Numbered from the stretch's first letter, positions 1 through 11,819 are shown. The stretch is DNA of 64,000 bases from Pleurostoma richardsiae (GCA_030052745.1 JANBVO010000031.1:186001-250000); one strand, 5' to 3'. A program made the numbers and translations. Notes: generated by a model not told the origin, from the sequence alone.

Positions 1-348
1 GTCAACTTCGAGCCGGGCTCCATCGTCTGTAATATCGGCGACCTGCTGATGAGTTGGTCGGACGACCGCTTCAAGTCGACGTTCCATCGCGTCAAGGCGC
101 CGTGCGAGCCGGGTGATTACTACGGTGAGCGCTACAGCATCGCTTTCTTCACCCAGCCGACCAAGGACGCCGTGATCCAGGGCCCTAAGAAGAAGTACCC
201 ACTGATTACCGGCGAGCAATTCATCAAGAACGCTATGAACGTCCATTTCACAGCGTTGCAGCAGAAGCTGAGGGCGCAGGCCGAGGCGCAAGCCGGGCCC
301 GTGTCGAGCGGGCCGGTTGCGTCTCCGTCTGTCCAGGCAGCCGCGTGA
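1..348 (+). CDS. 2-oxoglutarate/Fe(II)-dependent oxygenase, C-terminal fragment (5' end outside window)
   Basis: An open frame runs from base 1 to a TGA at 346-348 and encodes the last 115 residues. The segment GDLLMSW, then FKSTFHRVK with the distal iron-ligand His, then RYSIAFF with the 2-oxoglutarate-binding Arg (RxS), is the C-terminal half of the isopenicillin-N-synthase-like double-stranded beta-helix fold. The HxD pair should lie upstream, outside the window. The family hydroxylates or desaturates small molecules in the cytosol using 2OG and O2; the substrate cannot be inferred. The Ala/Pro/Val-rich tail after about residue 85 is probably flexible. The family call is confident; the function is not. 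Confidence 0.85.
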   Translation, partial: VNFEPGSIVCNIGDLLMSWSDDRFKSTFHRVKAPCEPGDYYGERYSIAFFTQPTKDAVIQGPKKKYPLITGEQFIKNAMNVHFTALQQKLRAQAEAQAGPVSSGPVASPSVQAAA

Positions 349-2372
349 TGTATGTTAGACTCAGGTCTTCTTGTTCTCGCGTAAATATTCCATGACATTC
401 TCAGTAATACAATGGGGTACTGTCGGATTTCGTGCGCATGAAGAGACCATGTGAGATCTCCAGATTGGTGTCAGCGACGCATCTTCGTCTTGTTAATACT
501 CCCTTGAGCGTTTTGAGACGCGCAACGTTTCGTAAGGAGATCGATTATCGGACAGACCGAGTACTTCTCCCTCTAGCACAAGTCCTTCTGATGGGGCCGC
601 ATCTCAAGAGCAGGACAAGAACACCTGGGTCATGTAGTGACAGGCTATGCTTGTGTCCCACTGCTTTGCTTTCCTTCTGTCGTCGATTAAATTTCTATGA
701 GCGTATGATATAATTCACTTGCCTTTCCAAGTGACGGAGACTTCGTGAGTCTGTCGGAGGTCGTCTCCTTGGATGACAAGCCTCGCGCCACGGTGTGAGA
801 AATAGGGGCAATGTTGGCGACCACACCGCCGCCAGCTTTGTGACTACAGCCCAGTCACCTGCGACCACCTTTTGCCGTGGCTAAGAGTCGACTTCTGCAT
901 AGGCATCAGGTATTATTGGTCGGTACATCACTTAGTTGTCCTGGGTGGCACATGTCTGGGCCCTATGAAAAGGGGGAATACTTGCTTGCTCCTTCAACAA
1001 TAAAGGGCTATGTCTAAAACTTATCTTGCTGAGATACACCCTTGTGTAGTGGCATCTAAAACACAATAGACAATAAGGTAATCATAAGTGCTCCAACTAG
1101 CCTAAGGTGACTATAAGACAAACCATGAGCCCATGCAGTCAGGTTATAAATCGGATAGGGTGATCGATTCGCCCACTTTTGGGGAAACAATCATTCACAA
1201 ACATCACAAGTCCGTTGAGTGATGAAGCGTCCAAACTCAGGTCAGCGCTCAGCCTTGAGTCACTGTGTCGCTGCAACACACTATAGACTCAATTGCAGAC
1301 ATTGCTCTATGGCTGCGAAATATTAAAATCCCTCCCAGGAGGATAGCTCGAGCGGCCTCAATATGGTCATCCTCCTTAGTCCGGAATCATATCGCAACCG
1401 GAGTTCCGCAACGATGTGTTTCTCGTTCGAGAACATAAAGATGTGTCACTTCTGCTTGAAGATGTTCGAGTATCAAAGGGTAGGAGAGCAGCAATGCTAT
1501 GAATCGACCTGGATGGGAAGAGGCATCTTCGGCTCCTGTGGACAAGTTGCCGCCATTAAGACGATCGTGGAGACGGCGGTCTGTCCGGCGTGTGCCAGCA
1601 TATTCAGATGAGCGTCGGCGGCATCGATCTCGGGAGTTTGTCGGTCAAGAGACGACTCTAGCAAAGAGAAAGACGTTCAAGCAACAACATCCCGTTACGG
1701 GTTTACCTACACGACAGTTGTACTTCAAGATACAAAACAGAACTCAGCTATTACCTCCTAGGAGACCTAAAGAATGGCGGGCTTTATGTTTAGCTTGGAT
1801 TTCCGGAGGAGGACTTTGAATGGGCGCTTCACCTGGGCCGACTTTCCCATGGACACGGTCACGCGGATGCGGTGACGGGCCCGGACCCCCACCTGTCAAC
1901 CGCCGCGCCGGCGTCCAGCCTCCGGCACCGGGTGTGCCGCTCCGAAACCCACTGCAAACGCCACTCAGGCGGAATTGCGCGATATCTTTTAGTGATCGTC
2001 AATGTCATACCCAATCAGACAACGTTGCATTCGGCCTTTCTAGGGCCAAGTAATGGCGCGATAACGCCCCGTCATCCCCTAATTTTTTCTCTTTTCCCAG
2101 TGACAAATAAAAGCGGGACAGTAGCGGGACATGGGGGTTCTTGGCGATGATGTCGTGCCGCTGCCGAAGAACATATAGTCGAGGGACGTCGTGGTGGAAG
2201 AACATACCACCTCTACTCCGTCCAAGGGGCCAGATGAACCCTCGTCATCCCTCGTCCCTGGATCGTTATCATCTTTCGACCTAGCTCCCTTGCCAGAAGA
2301 AGATTGGGCGAATAGGTCCATATTAAACACTGGGAAGATCCGAAGGCTTTTACGAAGGATATCTGTCACGCG
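349..2372. other. Intergenic region, no supported gene
   Basis: About 2 kb without a convincing gene. The open frames here (for example around 1499-1819 and 1872-2150) are short, rich in Arg/Pro/Ser and match no family I recognise. The last few hundred bases are presumably the promoter and 5' leader of the permease at 2373. Confidence 0.5.
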
Positions 2373-4121
2373 ATGTCCGGCCTTCGCAAAGACGATGAGG
2401 ACGTCTATGAGTACGGCACACAGCAAGATGCCGCCGCATACGTGGCCACCGAGTCGGACGGCGATGACTTCCGCGCCATCGACCCGAACAGCGGCGTCAA
2501 ACGGGGGCTCAAGACGCGGCATCTTTCCATGATGGCCTTGGCTGGTATCATCGGCCCTGGCCTGCTCGTCGGCGCGGGCGGTGCCCTGTCATCGGGCGGC
2601 CCTGCGTCGCTGCTCATTGGGTTTGGTGTTATTGGCATCATAGCCTTCAGCATCATGCAGAGCCTCGGCGAGCTAACGACGCTGTACCCGAGCGGCGGCG
2701 CGTTCACGGCGCTCGCAGACCGCTTCGTGGACAAGGCGTTCGGTGTCGCCGTTGGGTGGAACTACTACATCATCTGGTTCGCGGTGCTGTCGAACGAGTA
2801 CAACACCATCAGCAGCATCTTTGTCTTCTGGAGCGATAAGGTCCCGTTGTGGGGATACTTTCTGATTTTCTGGGTGAGTTTAGGGGCCGCGGGACGGAGC
2901 GTCGCTGTCGAGCAGCCGAAGCTAACCCGAGGCACAGTTTGCTTTCCTGGCCTTCCAGCTGCTGGGGGTCGAGACATTCGGCGAAGCGGAGTTCTGGCTC
3001 GCCCTGCTGAAGCTCGGCGGCCTTGTCGCCTACTTCATCTTCTCTATTGTGTAAGTGCTCGTCGACTGGGGTCCTTAGCGACGCGTCGCTAACATGCTAC
3101 CTCTAGCTACGTCTCCGGCGGCGTCAAGGGCAACCCCGCCTTCGGCTTCCACTACTGGCACGACCCGGGCGCCTTCGCCTCGGGCTTCCGCGGCGTCGCG
3201 ACCGTCTTCGTCTTCTGCTCGACCTTCTACGCGGGCGTCGAGTCCGTCGCCGTCGCCGCCACCGAGACCAAGAACCCGCGCGTCGCCGTGCCCCTCGCCA
3301 TCCGCCAGGTCTTCTGGCGCATCATCTTCGTCTATATGGGCTCCGCGCTCTTCTTCGGCCTCACCTGTCCCTGGGATGCGCCCGGGCTCATCCGCGCCGA
3401 CAGCCGCGCGCTCAAGTCGCCCATGACCATCGCGATCCAGAACGCCGGCTGGGAGGGCGGCGTACACCTCATCAACGCCTTCATCTTCGTCACCTGCCTG
3501 AGCGCCGTCAACAGCTCCATCTACATCGGCAGCCGCACGCTGCTGTTTATGGCGCAGGACGGCAAGGCGCCCCGGTTCCTAGGCTGGACAGACCGCCGGG
3601 GCGTGCCCGTGCCGGCCATCGTCTTTACCAACCTCTGCGGCGCGCTCAGCATGATGAACGTCTCGACCGGCGCGGGCCAGGCCTACAGCTACATCGTCAA
3701 CCTGTCTGGTGTGTCCACCTTCCTCGTCTGGGGCGCCATCTCCTTCACGCACATCCGCTTCCGCCGCGCCTGGCGCGTCCAGGGACACTCCGTGGACGAG
3801 CTGCCCTTCGTGTCGCTGTGGTACCCCTGGAGCGCATACTTTGGCCTCGCGGCGAACGTCTTCCTCGCCCTGGTGCAGGGCTGGACGACGCTCTCGCCGT
3901 TCGACGCCGGCAACTTCGTGGATGCGTACATCCTGCTGCCGCTGTTCCCGCTGATCTACGTCGTGTACAAGCTCGTGTTCAAGACGAGGTACTGGAGGCT
4001 GCACGAGATTGACCTGCAGTCGGGGCGGCGGAGGGACCTGGAGGAAGCGAAGGAAGTTGCGGAGGGCGAGTTCGACACGGCGCATCGGCCCTGGTGGAAG
4101 AAGTTTGCGAGGAACGTCTGA
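2373..4121 (+). CDS. Amino-acid permease (APC superfamily, yeast amino-acid transporter type)
   Basis: Three exons, 2373-2873, 2938-3050 and 3107-4121, separated by introns of 64 and 56 nt with GTGAGT/CACAG and GTAAGT/CTCTAG borders, give 542 residues, a normal length for the family. After a hydrophilic, acidic N-tail of about 55 residues comes the typical first helix (LSMMALAGIIGPGLLVGAGG). About 12 membrane segments follow, including the conserved regions around ATETKNPR and NSSIYIGSRTL. It should act as a proton-coupled amino-acid importer in the plasma membrane. The start ATG at 2373 puts the acidic tail just before helix 1. Which amino acid it carries cannot be told. The splice joins keep frame exactly, so the model is fairly secure. 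Confidence 0.92.
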
Positions 4122-4793
4122 GGAGCGATGGACTTCGATCGTGCTCACCACTCCGCTGTCGTTTCGCCGATTCTTATAGCCTTTTGGCGGCGTCATTAAT
4201 TCCAATTTGGATGATCCAAACCTTCTCATCCATGAAGTCATGAAAGATGAGCCTCGTGTCAATGTCACCTGAGCACAGAGTTATTTCGGCCAAAAACGCA
4301 AGAGTTCTGTGGTCTCCCTCGAGCTCCCATCTATCGACATGATCGTCCACAACATTGAAATTGACCGACTTAACGGATATGTCTCATAGGTATTTCACAT
4401 GTATACCATTTCCACCCTTCTGCGAGGCCAGGTGAAGTCCCAGCTGCTGTGTACTCCAACATAACACTCCCATATTGTGTAGGTTGCCTCGAACAGTATC
4501 CTTCCCATCCGCCTCGGCCCTATAGTATCCCTAGAAGGCCAAAAGATAAACAACTGGATATTGAATCCTGGAATTTATCGCAACTTCGAAGAAGTTTGAG
4601 TATCGATAGGCGAAACAACCCAAGAAGCGGTGATATTCGTACTATTACTAGCCAGTCAGTCCGCAGCCAGTTAGATGAAGGTGGAAAGACTCGCCGTGGT
4701 TTGATTGTTGTGTAAGGCGAGTGTCTCATATACTGAATGACAGATCGCATATGTTATGACACATTTTGCGTCATCACCATCGGAACGTGAAGC
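4122..4793. other. Intergenic region
   Basis: The 3' flank of the permease and of the convergent pseudogene. I see no gene, repeat or RNA signal. Confidence 0.5.
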
Positions 4794-5735
4794 TCAATGA
4801 CCACCGAGATGGCCACTATGACCCTCATAATCGGTCGCAGCTCGCTTCTTCGGGCGTATCGCCATACTCATCGTGCGGTTGGCAGTTTCTTCCTTGAATT
4901 CCTTCGTGATCTGTCTCAACTTCGATGGCGAGTCACGGTCGGGAAGGTTCGGGCTTCGGAAGTCTGTGATGGGCTTGGGTTCGGGAGGTCCCTTTCTAGC
5001 GGCGACTCTGAGCTTCTGCATCATGGAGGCGAGCGGCCGCGAAAACATTTCGTGAACCTCGTCGTTTTTCTCCTCCCGCAGACGCGCGCCCAGCGCCCGG
5101 ACGGCCGCGAGGAACTGCGACGGCCGCGTGGTCTGGTTGCCCCTGCGCTCGTACTGGACCAGGTGCAGGAGCAGCACGCGCGCGGCGGTGCCGCCGAGCT
5201 TGGCCATCCAGCAGTCGCTGGCCACGCGCTCCTAGTACGCGGCGCGGTCGGTGGCGCGGCTCTCGAAGTGGAGTTGCGCCTTGGCGAGGGCCCGGAAAAG
5301 CAGGGCGGCGACGCGGCGGGGGGTCAGGACGGCCTCGACGCGGTGGTGGCTTGCGGCAACCATGTGGTCGCGGATCAGGTTGTCGGTCCCGCGGCTGATG
5401 AGGACGTCGCTGCGGGGGAAGGCAAAGCCGGTGATCGGGATGAGTACACGGAGCGACTTCTGCTTGGGGTGCCAAGGTATGAAGACATTCCTCAGTCGTG
5501 CGAGGGACTGTTGTTGAGCAATGAGCTGTTGCTTGTTAGGAGTTTGAGGGACGGAGGGTTTGAGTTGAGCAGTGAGTTGTTTCTTGTCGGGAGCTTGAGG
5601 GACGGGAGGTTTGATGGTCGAAGGCCGGGAGCGCGGGCGGTCGAGCGCATGTGATTGTGGTGCATTGGCGATGCGTTCGCTGCGTCGCTGGGGCTTAGCA
5701 GTCTTCGCATTGCCGGGCTTGGGCAAAGGGGCCAT
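4794..5735 (-). pseudogene. Hypothetical protein interrupted by one in-frame TAG
   Basis: Reading leftward from the ATG at 5735, one frame runs 313 codons to a stop at 4794 with a single internal TAG at 5232-5234. Sequence on both sides of the stop has the same character: Lys/Arg-rich, then Ala/Leu-rich amphipathic helices, then a basic tail. A CAG-to-TAG change after RAAY would explain it. The N-terminal third is a basic, Pro/Gln-rich region with two copies of a 17-residue repeat. No domain is recognised. A GT-AG intron removing the stop is not obvious. It could also be a short functional protein of 167 residues, stop readthrough, or a sequencing error. The opposite strand is also open here, but its composition looks like a codon shadow. 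Confidence 0.5.
5516..5617 (-). repeat. Tandem 51-bp duplication coding a 17-residue Pro/Gln repeat
   Basis: Two diverged 51-bp units, 5516-5566 and 5567-5617, each encode a variant of P-x-VPQ-x-P-(D/N)-K-(K/Q)-QL-x-AQ. The unit is a whole number of codons, so the duplication kept the frame. Confidence 0.8.
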
Positions 5736-7441
5736 GGGGTTCGAGGCCTGGGAGGGTATTTAAAGCATGGAGCTGTGTTGATGAGGTGGGAGCGCTTGCA
5801 GCAGGGCTGGGACGGTGCCTTTCTGCTCTTTGAACGAGGTTGAGGTTGTTCTGGTTATTCTGTTGTGAGTCGAGGGTATTTATCGGCAGGCAAGCCCGCG
5901 ACCCGGGGCGGCGGGATCAGCCCGGTGGGGCCGTGCGGACCGCGCACGTCGCCGCGTTGCCCGGATCTTCCTACTCTGGAAGTATCTCAAAGTCAAAGGT
6001 AAACAAACCGGTGTGGAGGAGGTACCTCGAGGTACCTAGAAGTACGTACAAGTACACACGAGCGGCAGACGTAAATACCAAGGCATGGACCACCTCCGGC
6101 GGCACAGCAAGAGTTGATGAAGACTTAAGGTACACGGAGGATACTTCACTTCAGTTCCTCCTCCTGCTGCCTTGTCATCGAACAATGGCGGGACGCATGG
6201 GAAGAAGTACCTACGTATCTTGCAAGCTGTCTTAGTCACCACATACGTCTAGGTATCTACCTACCTAGGTACCTTCAGTAATTAAATATGATGTCGTTTT
6301 AAAGCGATGTTGGCCAGGTCTTAGGAATCGAATAGCCGCTCTTTTGGCCATCATGGGCCTACCTCTGTTACGTTCACCTCTTCTCTTGCAAAGTTTGCTG
6401 GCAGATGGGAAAACTGTCAAAGAGATTAATGCCACTTTTGTGGCGAGCTGCCGGTCCGTCAGAGTTATAAATGCGAACGTGCCTACTCCTTAGGTGGACT
6501 CGGTATCCAATCCCTCCACGGGTTCCTCACGATCAACTCGTGACTAGGTACTGTATCTTATAATACAGTGAGGACTTCAGTTTCCGCCCCTTCCAACTCT
6601 CCTGTTTGGCGTTGCATGATCCCATGAACGTAGCATTCCCCGACTAATTGCCATATGCCATCATCTTGCCGCCTAAGAAGAAGCGGGACATGACACGTCC
6701 CCAGTACACAGACTACATCGCCTTTCCTGGTGTGTCTAGGATACAATCCCAACTACCTCCTTTCTGTGATGCCAACTCGTCGATTCCGCATTGTTGCCTG
6801 CAGCGCAGTTACTATATCGTGAAACATCTTGCCCGCGCTCTAAGGACCCGGGTCGGGCAATTCTAGCCCTCCCTCCCCTTTCGGAAGCTTTTGTCTACGA
6901 GAGTATGTCTGCCCCGGCAGAGATGGAGATATTCTCGTGGACTCGTTGAGGAGGAGGCTGAACACCTCAAAATACGACTCCGGACACCTCTGTTGGCCCG
7001 TCTCGTCCTTGCCCGCCACTAGGAGTGCGCTCGAAGGCATCAAAAACCGTGTTTCATCCCGTCAGCGGAGCTGCTAGATTGAAACACGCGATCGATTCCT
7101 TGTTTCTGACAGTTGATTCCCGATAGGGGATATTTGGACTTTCGAACACCTCTGTAGTCTCGACTGCTACGATATCGAAGTATATCCCCTGTAGGTACCC
7201 CTCCATCTCAAGGTGTCAGCCGAAGGAGCTGTGCTGGCCCTGCGCCACTATTTCTGTGCGTTATCCCTAACAGGGTTAAACGCGGCTGCAAGCCAGGCGC
7301 AGGCAGACTAAGACAGCTAAACCTTATTACCCTGTGACAGTGGGCGTAAGCAGACGACATGCCCCCCATCGATACATCGGGCGGTTCTCTCTAGATTCAC
7401 CCGTCCTATTCTTCAATCGCAAGTTCCGATGAACCATCATC
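5736..7441. other. Intergenic region with GGTACC-type palindromes
   Basis: No supported gene in 1.7 kb. Between about 6018 and 6275 there is a cluster of short palindromic words: GAGGTACCTC at 6019-6028, repeated GTAC steps at 6040-6056, and TACCTAGGTA at 6262-6271. Open frames at 6558-7043 are short and unconvincing. The right end is the promoter of the bZIP gene. Confidence 0.5.
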
Positions 7442-8515
7442 ATGACTACACAATTTACTCAGTCGCCTATTCCGCTTATTCCGATGCAGCAACTTGCAGA
7501 GGTGAGTTGGCTAGAGTGCTAAAAATGCGATTGGGATATCCGGTTAACTCGGGTAGGCTGAGGACGGCGAAGACGACTGGACCGGCCTCACGGATGCTGC
7601 TGAGCGTAGAAAGAGACAGACTAGACTCAATATGAGAGCTTACCGTAAGTGACGCCCGAGGCCGCCACTGTTTTCAAAGTCTCTTTTTCATCAATGGATA
7701 ATCCTGTACTTTCTGCGTACGTCCTCCCAACTTTTCGCTGACTCCCCGCAGGACGGCGCAAAGCCCAAGAATTGCAAGTGCGCAAGGCAGTCAAAGTTAT
7801 ATCCAGGGAAAAGCCCACTCAGAATGAAACCGAATCTATGACACCATGCTGGGTCGAGGATCAACAAGCGGTATGCGTGATGCCGACATCAGTGGCTAAG
7901 GGACTAAGCAGGGCAGCGACTCCCTTGCTTTCCTCTGCGTCGGAGGCTGCCCTTCCGAAAAGACAAACTCCAGCAAGGATCGTCTTCCCCCTTTCCCCAG
8001 ATCACCTGATCATCCTTCTCCAGTTCAACGTCCTCCGCGCCTCTATCGCGAACACCCAGCTCCTCTCGCCCCTCCAGCCCACCCGCGCGAGCGGGTGTTC
8101 CTCCGAGGTGCTCCACGTCCTTCCCGCCACCATCCCCTACCCCAGCACTGTGCCGCCCTCCCTGGTTCCCACAGAGCTCCAATGCACGGTGCCACACGAG
8201 AGCTGGGTCGACATCATCCCCCACCCTGTCTGGCGCGACAACGTCCTCCGCGCCCTCGGGAACTTTGACGAGGACGATCTGTGGTCCGACGTCATCGGCG
8301 GGCTGTTTGAGGGCTTCCCGGCGTCGGAGGTCGAGCGGCGGGGCGTCATCGCCTGGTCACCGCCCTGGGACGCAAGCGGGTGGGAGATCTCGAAGGGGTT
8401 CTGGCGGAAGTGGGGATGGTCGCTCAGGGGCTGCGAGGAGGTGTTGGAGGCGACAAACAGGTGGAGGAGACACAGGGGCGAAGAGCCGCTTGTCTTCGAG
8501 GACGTAGACTCTTGA
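7442..8515 (+). CDS. bZIP transcription factor with C-terminal DUF3425 domain
   Basis: Three exons, 7442-7501, 7557-7644 and 7752-8515 (introns of 55 and 107 nt, GTGAGT/GGGTAG and GTAAGT/CCGCAG), give 303 residues. Exon 2 encodes DDWTGLTDAAERRKRQTRLN, and the join restores the basic region RLNMRAYRRRKAQELQ, which matches fungal bZIP-DUF3425 proteins. The last roughly 190 residues form the DUF3425 domain: LSPDHLIILLQFNVLRASIAN, then PHESWVDIIPHPVWRDN, then ending WRRHRGEEPLVFE. It should be a nuclear DNA-binding regulator. The leucine zipper after the basic region is weak, which is common in this group. The neighbours do not point to target genes. The two small 5' exons are easily missed. Confidence 0.88.
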
Positions 8516-8827
8516 TATAGACAATAGATGCCTCCGCCAACTGAATTACTTAACCTTCAGATAGTGCCAGGCTCAAGCTCGCCATTGATTCAATCTCATC
8601 TAGAGCATAGTCATAACCTGTCTGAATACCGGATTGTATTCCGTGGCTGTCTCTGTATTAAAACCACGTAACCGAAGCACGAACACATCCACAAAGTCTA
8701 AGCCACGAACGTAAGCCGAATAAAAGATCCTCTTGGTATCTTAGGCTGCATAACAGAAGCGCCATTCCAAACTGCTCGAATCGCCAACACAAATATCTAG
8801 AAAAGACAGTCTCGACACTCGCACCAT
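8516..8827. other. Convergent 3' intergenic region
   Basis: 312 bp between the 3' ends of the bZIP and PEBP genes, moderately AT-rich, presumably both 3' UTRs. I see no other signal. Confidence 0.5.
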
Positions 8828-9417
8828 TCAGTTGCTGGTGAAGTAATTCACGGCCACTACCTCCCCCAACCCGACTTCCTTCGCCCAGGCGTCAAAGTTC
8901 CACCTCATCCTCTTGCTGACTCCCATTTCCTGACCATCAGCTGGAACATACTTTTTGACGTCAAACCCTGCCGGCTGTTCATAGAGAAAGAACACATAGC
9001 GGTGCGGCGCCGCACCGGGTGGGGGCCTCGGCCCCGCATACTTCGCGATGACCGGCTCGGACGCGTGCAGGGTGCTGCCGGCTGTCGCTCTGAAGCCCGA
9101 CTGCAGCCAGTGCAGGACGGGGCCAAGGACACTGAAGGAGATGAAGGGCGCGTCCAGGTCCAGGTTGACGCAGATGTACGTCGCCGAGGCGGATGCACCA
9201 TCAAAATGGAGCTCCGGGGCAGCTTTCGCATCTGGGAAAGAGGGTAAGCACCGATAGAAACTCGCTCCGGATATCGGTACAAGTGGTAATACATACCGGC
9301 TCGAGGAATGTAAAGACCGGGTTCGACCTTTTGCGAGCCAACAGTCAGGCCGAGGACCTTGGATTTATCCTTTTCAATGAGGGCCAAGCCAGCCGGGACG
9401 AGTTCGCTTGAAAGCAT
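8828..9417 (-). CDS. Phosphatidylethanolamine-binding protein (PEBP) family
   Basis: Two exons on the minus strand, 9417-9297 and 9231-8828, with a 65-nt intron (GTATGT/CCCAG), give 174 residues. The fold markers are present: the ligand-pocket strand YICVNLDLDAP, then GPVLHWLQSGF, then AGPRPPPGAAPHRYVFFLYEQP with the conserved G-P-P-x-x-x-HRY motif, and the terminal helix ending VAVNYFTSN. Fungal members resemble carboxypeptidase-Y inhibitor Tfs1 and bind phospholipids or proteases. No signal peptide is visible, so it is probably cytosolic. The second exon lies in a different frame from the first, which hides the family from a simple reading of the open frame. The exact role is unknown. Confidence 0.9.
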
Positions 9418-10712
9418 TCTGTCAGATACCTCAGATGGAGAAGCTGAACGACGGATGTGATGAAGTCGAGCAAGCTTTCTGGACGCAGAAGTGCCAGGGC
9501 TTTAAATGCTTGCCGTCGATGGTGGGCCGTAGGGGTGCCGGCGCCGGTGCCGTGTCATGACGGCCCTGGTCCGGACTTTGCGCCCGCTTTTAGCCTTACG
9601 ACCGGTGTGTAAGATTGTCATGGTGATATTTTCACGTTGGCAGTATTCGGTCTTGTCTTTAACCCCTGTCGAAAATCCGGCGAGGTGTGCTGGCGGAGTG
9701 AAGACTGTTGTTCGTCTTGCTGACGCGTGAGACGCCTTTGCTGGGGCATCATCTAATCATTTCCGTCGGCCGAGGCTGGTTGAGCGGCTTACAGGTAGAG
9801 AACGGATGACTACAGACAGTATTCGGGGACTCTGTGGCCCCATACGCGACGGAAATAAGATGCGCGATGGATTTAACTCGTTTTCCATTTAGGGAATGTC
9901 AGGGGCACGCGATGTGCGAGAGCAGGAGGACCATTGAAGATGGCGGAAGGGATTGTCAAGGTCGGCCGGGCCATGTTCGGTGCCGACGTCGGCAGCTTTT
10001 TCGCACTTCTTCCTTGGCAGCTGCTGAGTCAGGTTCGCCAGGACTTTCTTCAGTGGCAGGTAGCGAAATGCCGGCGGCGCACCATCATCCGCGCGGCAAT
10101 GGGCGATGTCCAAGGATGGCCCAGGCCGAATGCAGCGCTTGAAGCTATTTCAGGCAATGTCTCGGCTGCCACAATGGCCCTTTCATTTCACAGCCGCGCC
10201 TTTTGTCTTCGTTGAGAGGGATGAGGGTAAAGGCATGGGCGACAAAGGCCAAGAAGGAGACGCGACACTTTGTCTCACCAAGCGGGAAGGCCCATTTTCG
10301 GGCCCCTGAGTGGCTTCCCCGGCGGCCCTTGTCCCTCGTCGAAAAAGCCCGACAGCCAGTCGTTCAAAGGACAGCACGCCAATCTGCCGCCGCCAGCACC
10401 AGGGTCTGGATGCACTGAGCGATCCTCCCTCGCAAATCTGGAGATCGTCTCTGCTATGGTGCCACTATCCTGGGTAGTGCCAGCAGTTGGCAGCGCTTAA
10501 GGCGACGTCATAAGAAGGGAGCAAGCCCTCCTCTCGGGGCTGCATCCCGACAACCAACTCTTCAATCTCTACAGTCAGAAGTCTGGCAGGTGTCATTTCT
10601 TTCCTTCAGTTCAGTGTTGCTTGTCTTCTTGCTTTCCATACATACATTCTCTCGCCTCAGGGCCCCTTCTTTCCTTCTTATATAAAGTAGCAGCTAGGAC
10701 GGTCGATACGCT
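9418..10712. other. Divergent intergenic region (promoters)
   Basis: 1.3 kb shared by the PEBP and membrane-protein genes. Small open frames at 9834-10500 overlap in several frames and look spurious. A pyrimidine-rich stretch lies at about 10590-10680, just before a TATA-like element. Confidence 0.45.
10679..10687 (+). promoter_or_regulatory. TATA-like element before the 10713 gene
   Basis: TATATAAAG sits 25-33 nt before the chosen ATG and follows a CT-rich tract. If used, transcription would begin close to or at the start codon, implying a very short leader. Confidence 0.35.
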
Positions 10713-11819
10713 ATGTTTGAAGCTGCGAATTGCACCAACGCTCCGGCCACGACGTCAAGTAATGCAGGCATTGCCGGCGCCGGTGTAAGTCTTCCAGACT
10801 CTGCTCGGCAGCAAAATCCAAGTCACGAGATGCGACTGACACTCCGCAGGTCCTCCTCTCTTTCATTATCACCGCCGGCCTCGCCCTCGCTCTGTCTGCC
10901 TCCCTTATCATACAAGCCTCTTTCTCCCGCGGCGGGAGCGGCCGCCCCTCCACCATCCGCCGTAAGCTGCTGAGCAGCTACTCGGACCAGCAGATCCTCA
11001 CCGGAATCGGCATCCAGGCCGTCGGGCTCGCGCAGATGGACGTCCTGGTACCCTACCACTTCTTCATCATCTGGATGCTCTCCCTGCTGTCCACCGCCGT
11101 GCACAACGCCACCCTGCTCGCCCTCGTCGGCGACTTCCGCCGCGACTGGATACTGCGCTGGCTACGCCAGCTGCTCATGCTTGCCAGCCTCGTGCTGAGC
11201 TGCGTATATGGTATTTTCATGCTGCAGGTCGTGCAGAAGGACCTCGAGATGTCGACGCTTCCAATCGCGTGCGCGTGGCAGAAGGACATCGACGGCGATG
11301 GGAAGAAGGGCAGTGGGACGGCGAGCAATGCGGGCCTGTCTTATGTCGGCACGATCGCCACCATCGCGGGCAACTGCATCGTGTTTGCCGGCGCGACGTG
11401 GTACCTGCACAGCCGTAGCCAGCGATTCTTCCGGCTGTCGCAGCTCATTGGCATCGCCGCCATGTCCGCCATCGCCATTGGCGCCTCGGTGCGCGTGATC
11501 CTGCTCTCCCAGGCCTTTGGGCGGCCGACTACTCCGCTATCAGATGACAGCGAAAAGCAGTGGAGCTTCGGCAGCCTGGTGACGCTGCTGATGCTACTTT
11601 TGCCGCTGATGTCTCTCCTCGAAATCGCAAGAGGTATGTTGTGGCCACTTTCCCACGCCGTACGGGTATCTAACATGTTTCGTAGGCGAAATCAAGGTCG
11701 CGCCTCCACTTCCTGACGACAAGGAACCGTTGATGGACTCGGAGATGCAGATGGGCGTACGTAACTCTTTCCAACCTAGCCCCTTCTTCGGCTCTAAGAC
11801 AAGTCTTTTCCAGAAATGA
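10713..11819 (+). CDS. Polytopic membrane protein of unknown function
   Basis: Exons 10713-10784, 10850-11633, 11686-11756 and a 6-nt last exon 11814-11819 give 310 residues. There are about seven hydrophobic segments: one at the start of exon 2, then around VPYHFFIIWMLSLLST, LRQLLMLASLVLSCVYGIFML, YVGTIATIAGNCIVFAG, LIGIAAMSAIAIGASV and LVTLLMLLLPLMSLLEI. The short N-tail has a possible N-glycosylation site (NCT). The C-tail is short and charged. I do not recognise a named family. The last intron (11757-11813) is 57 nt with no in-frame stop, so its retention would add 19 residues and still end at the same TGA. No function is assigned. Confidence 0.7.

Noticed and set aside
3579-4268. 229-residue minus-strand frame under the amino-acid permease
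   Set aside because: Antisense shadow of exon 3; charged, low-complexity composition.
4797-5654. 285-residue plus-strand open frame opposite the broken hypothetical gene
   Set aside because: It is rich in Ala/Gly/Val/Arg with AGGGAA-like strings typical of a frame antisense to GC-rich coding sequence, and it shows no domain. The minus-strand frame has the 17-residue repeat in phase and better protein character. The choice is not certain.
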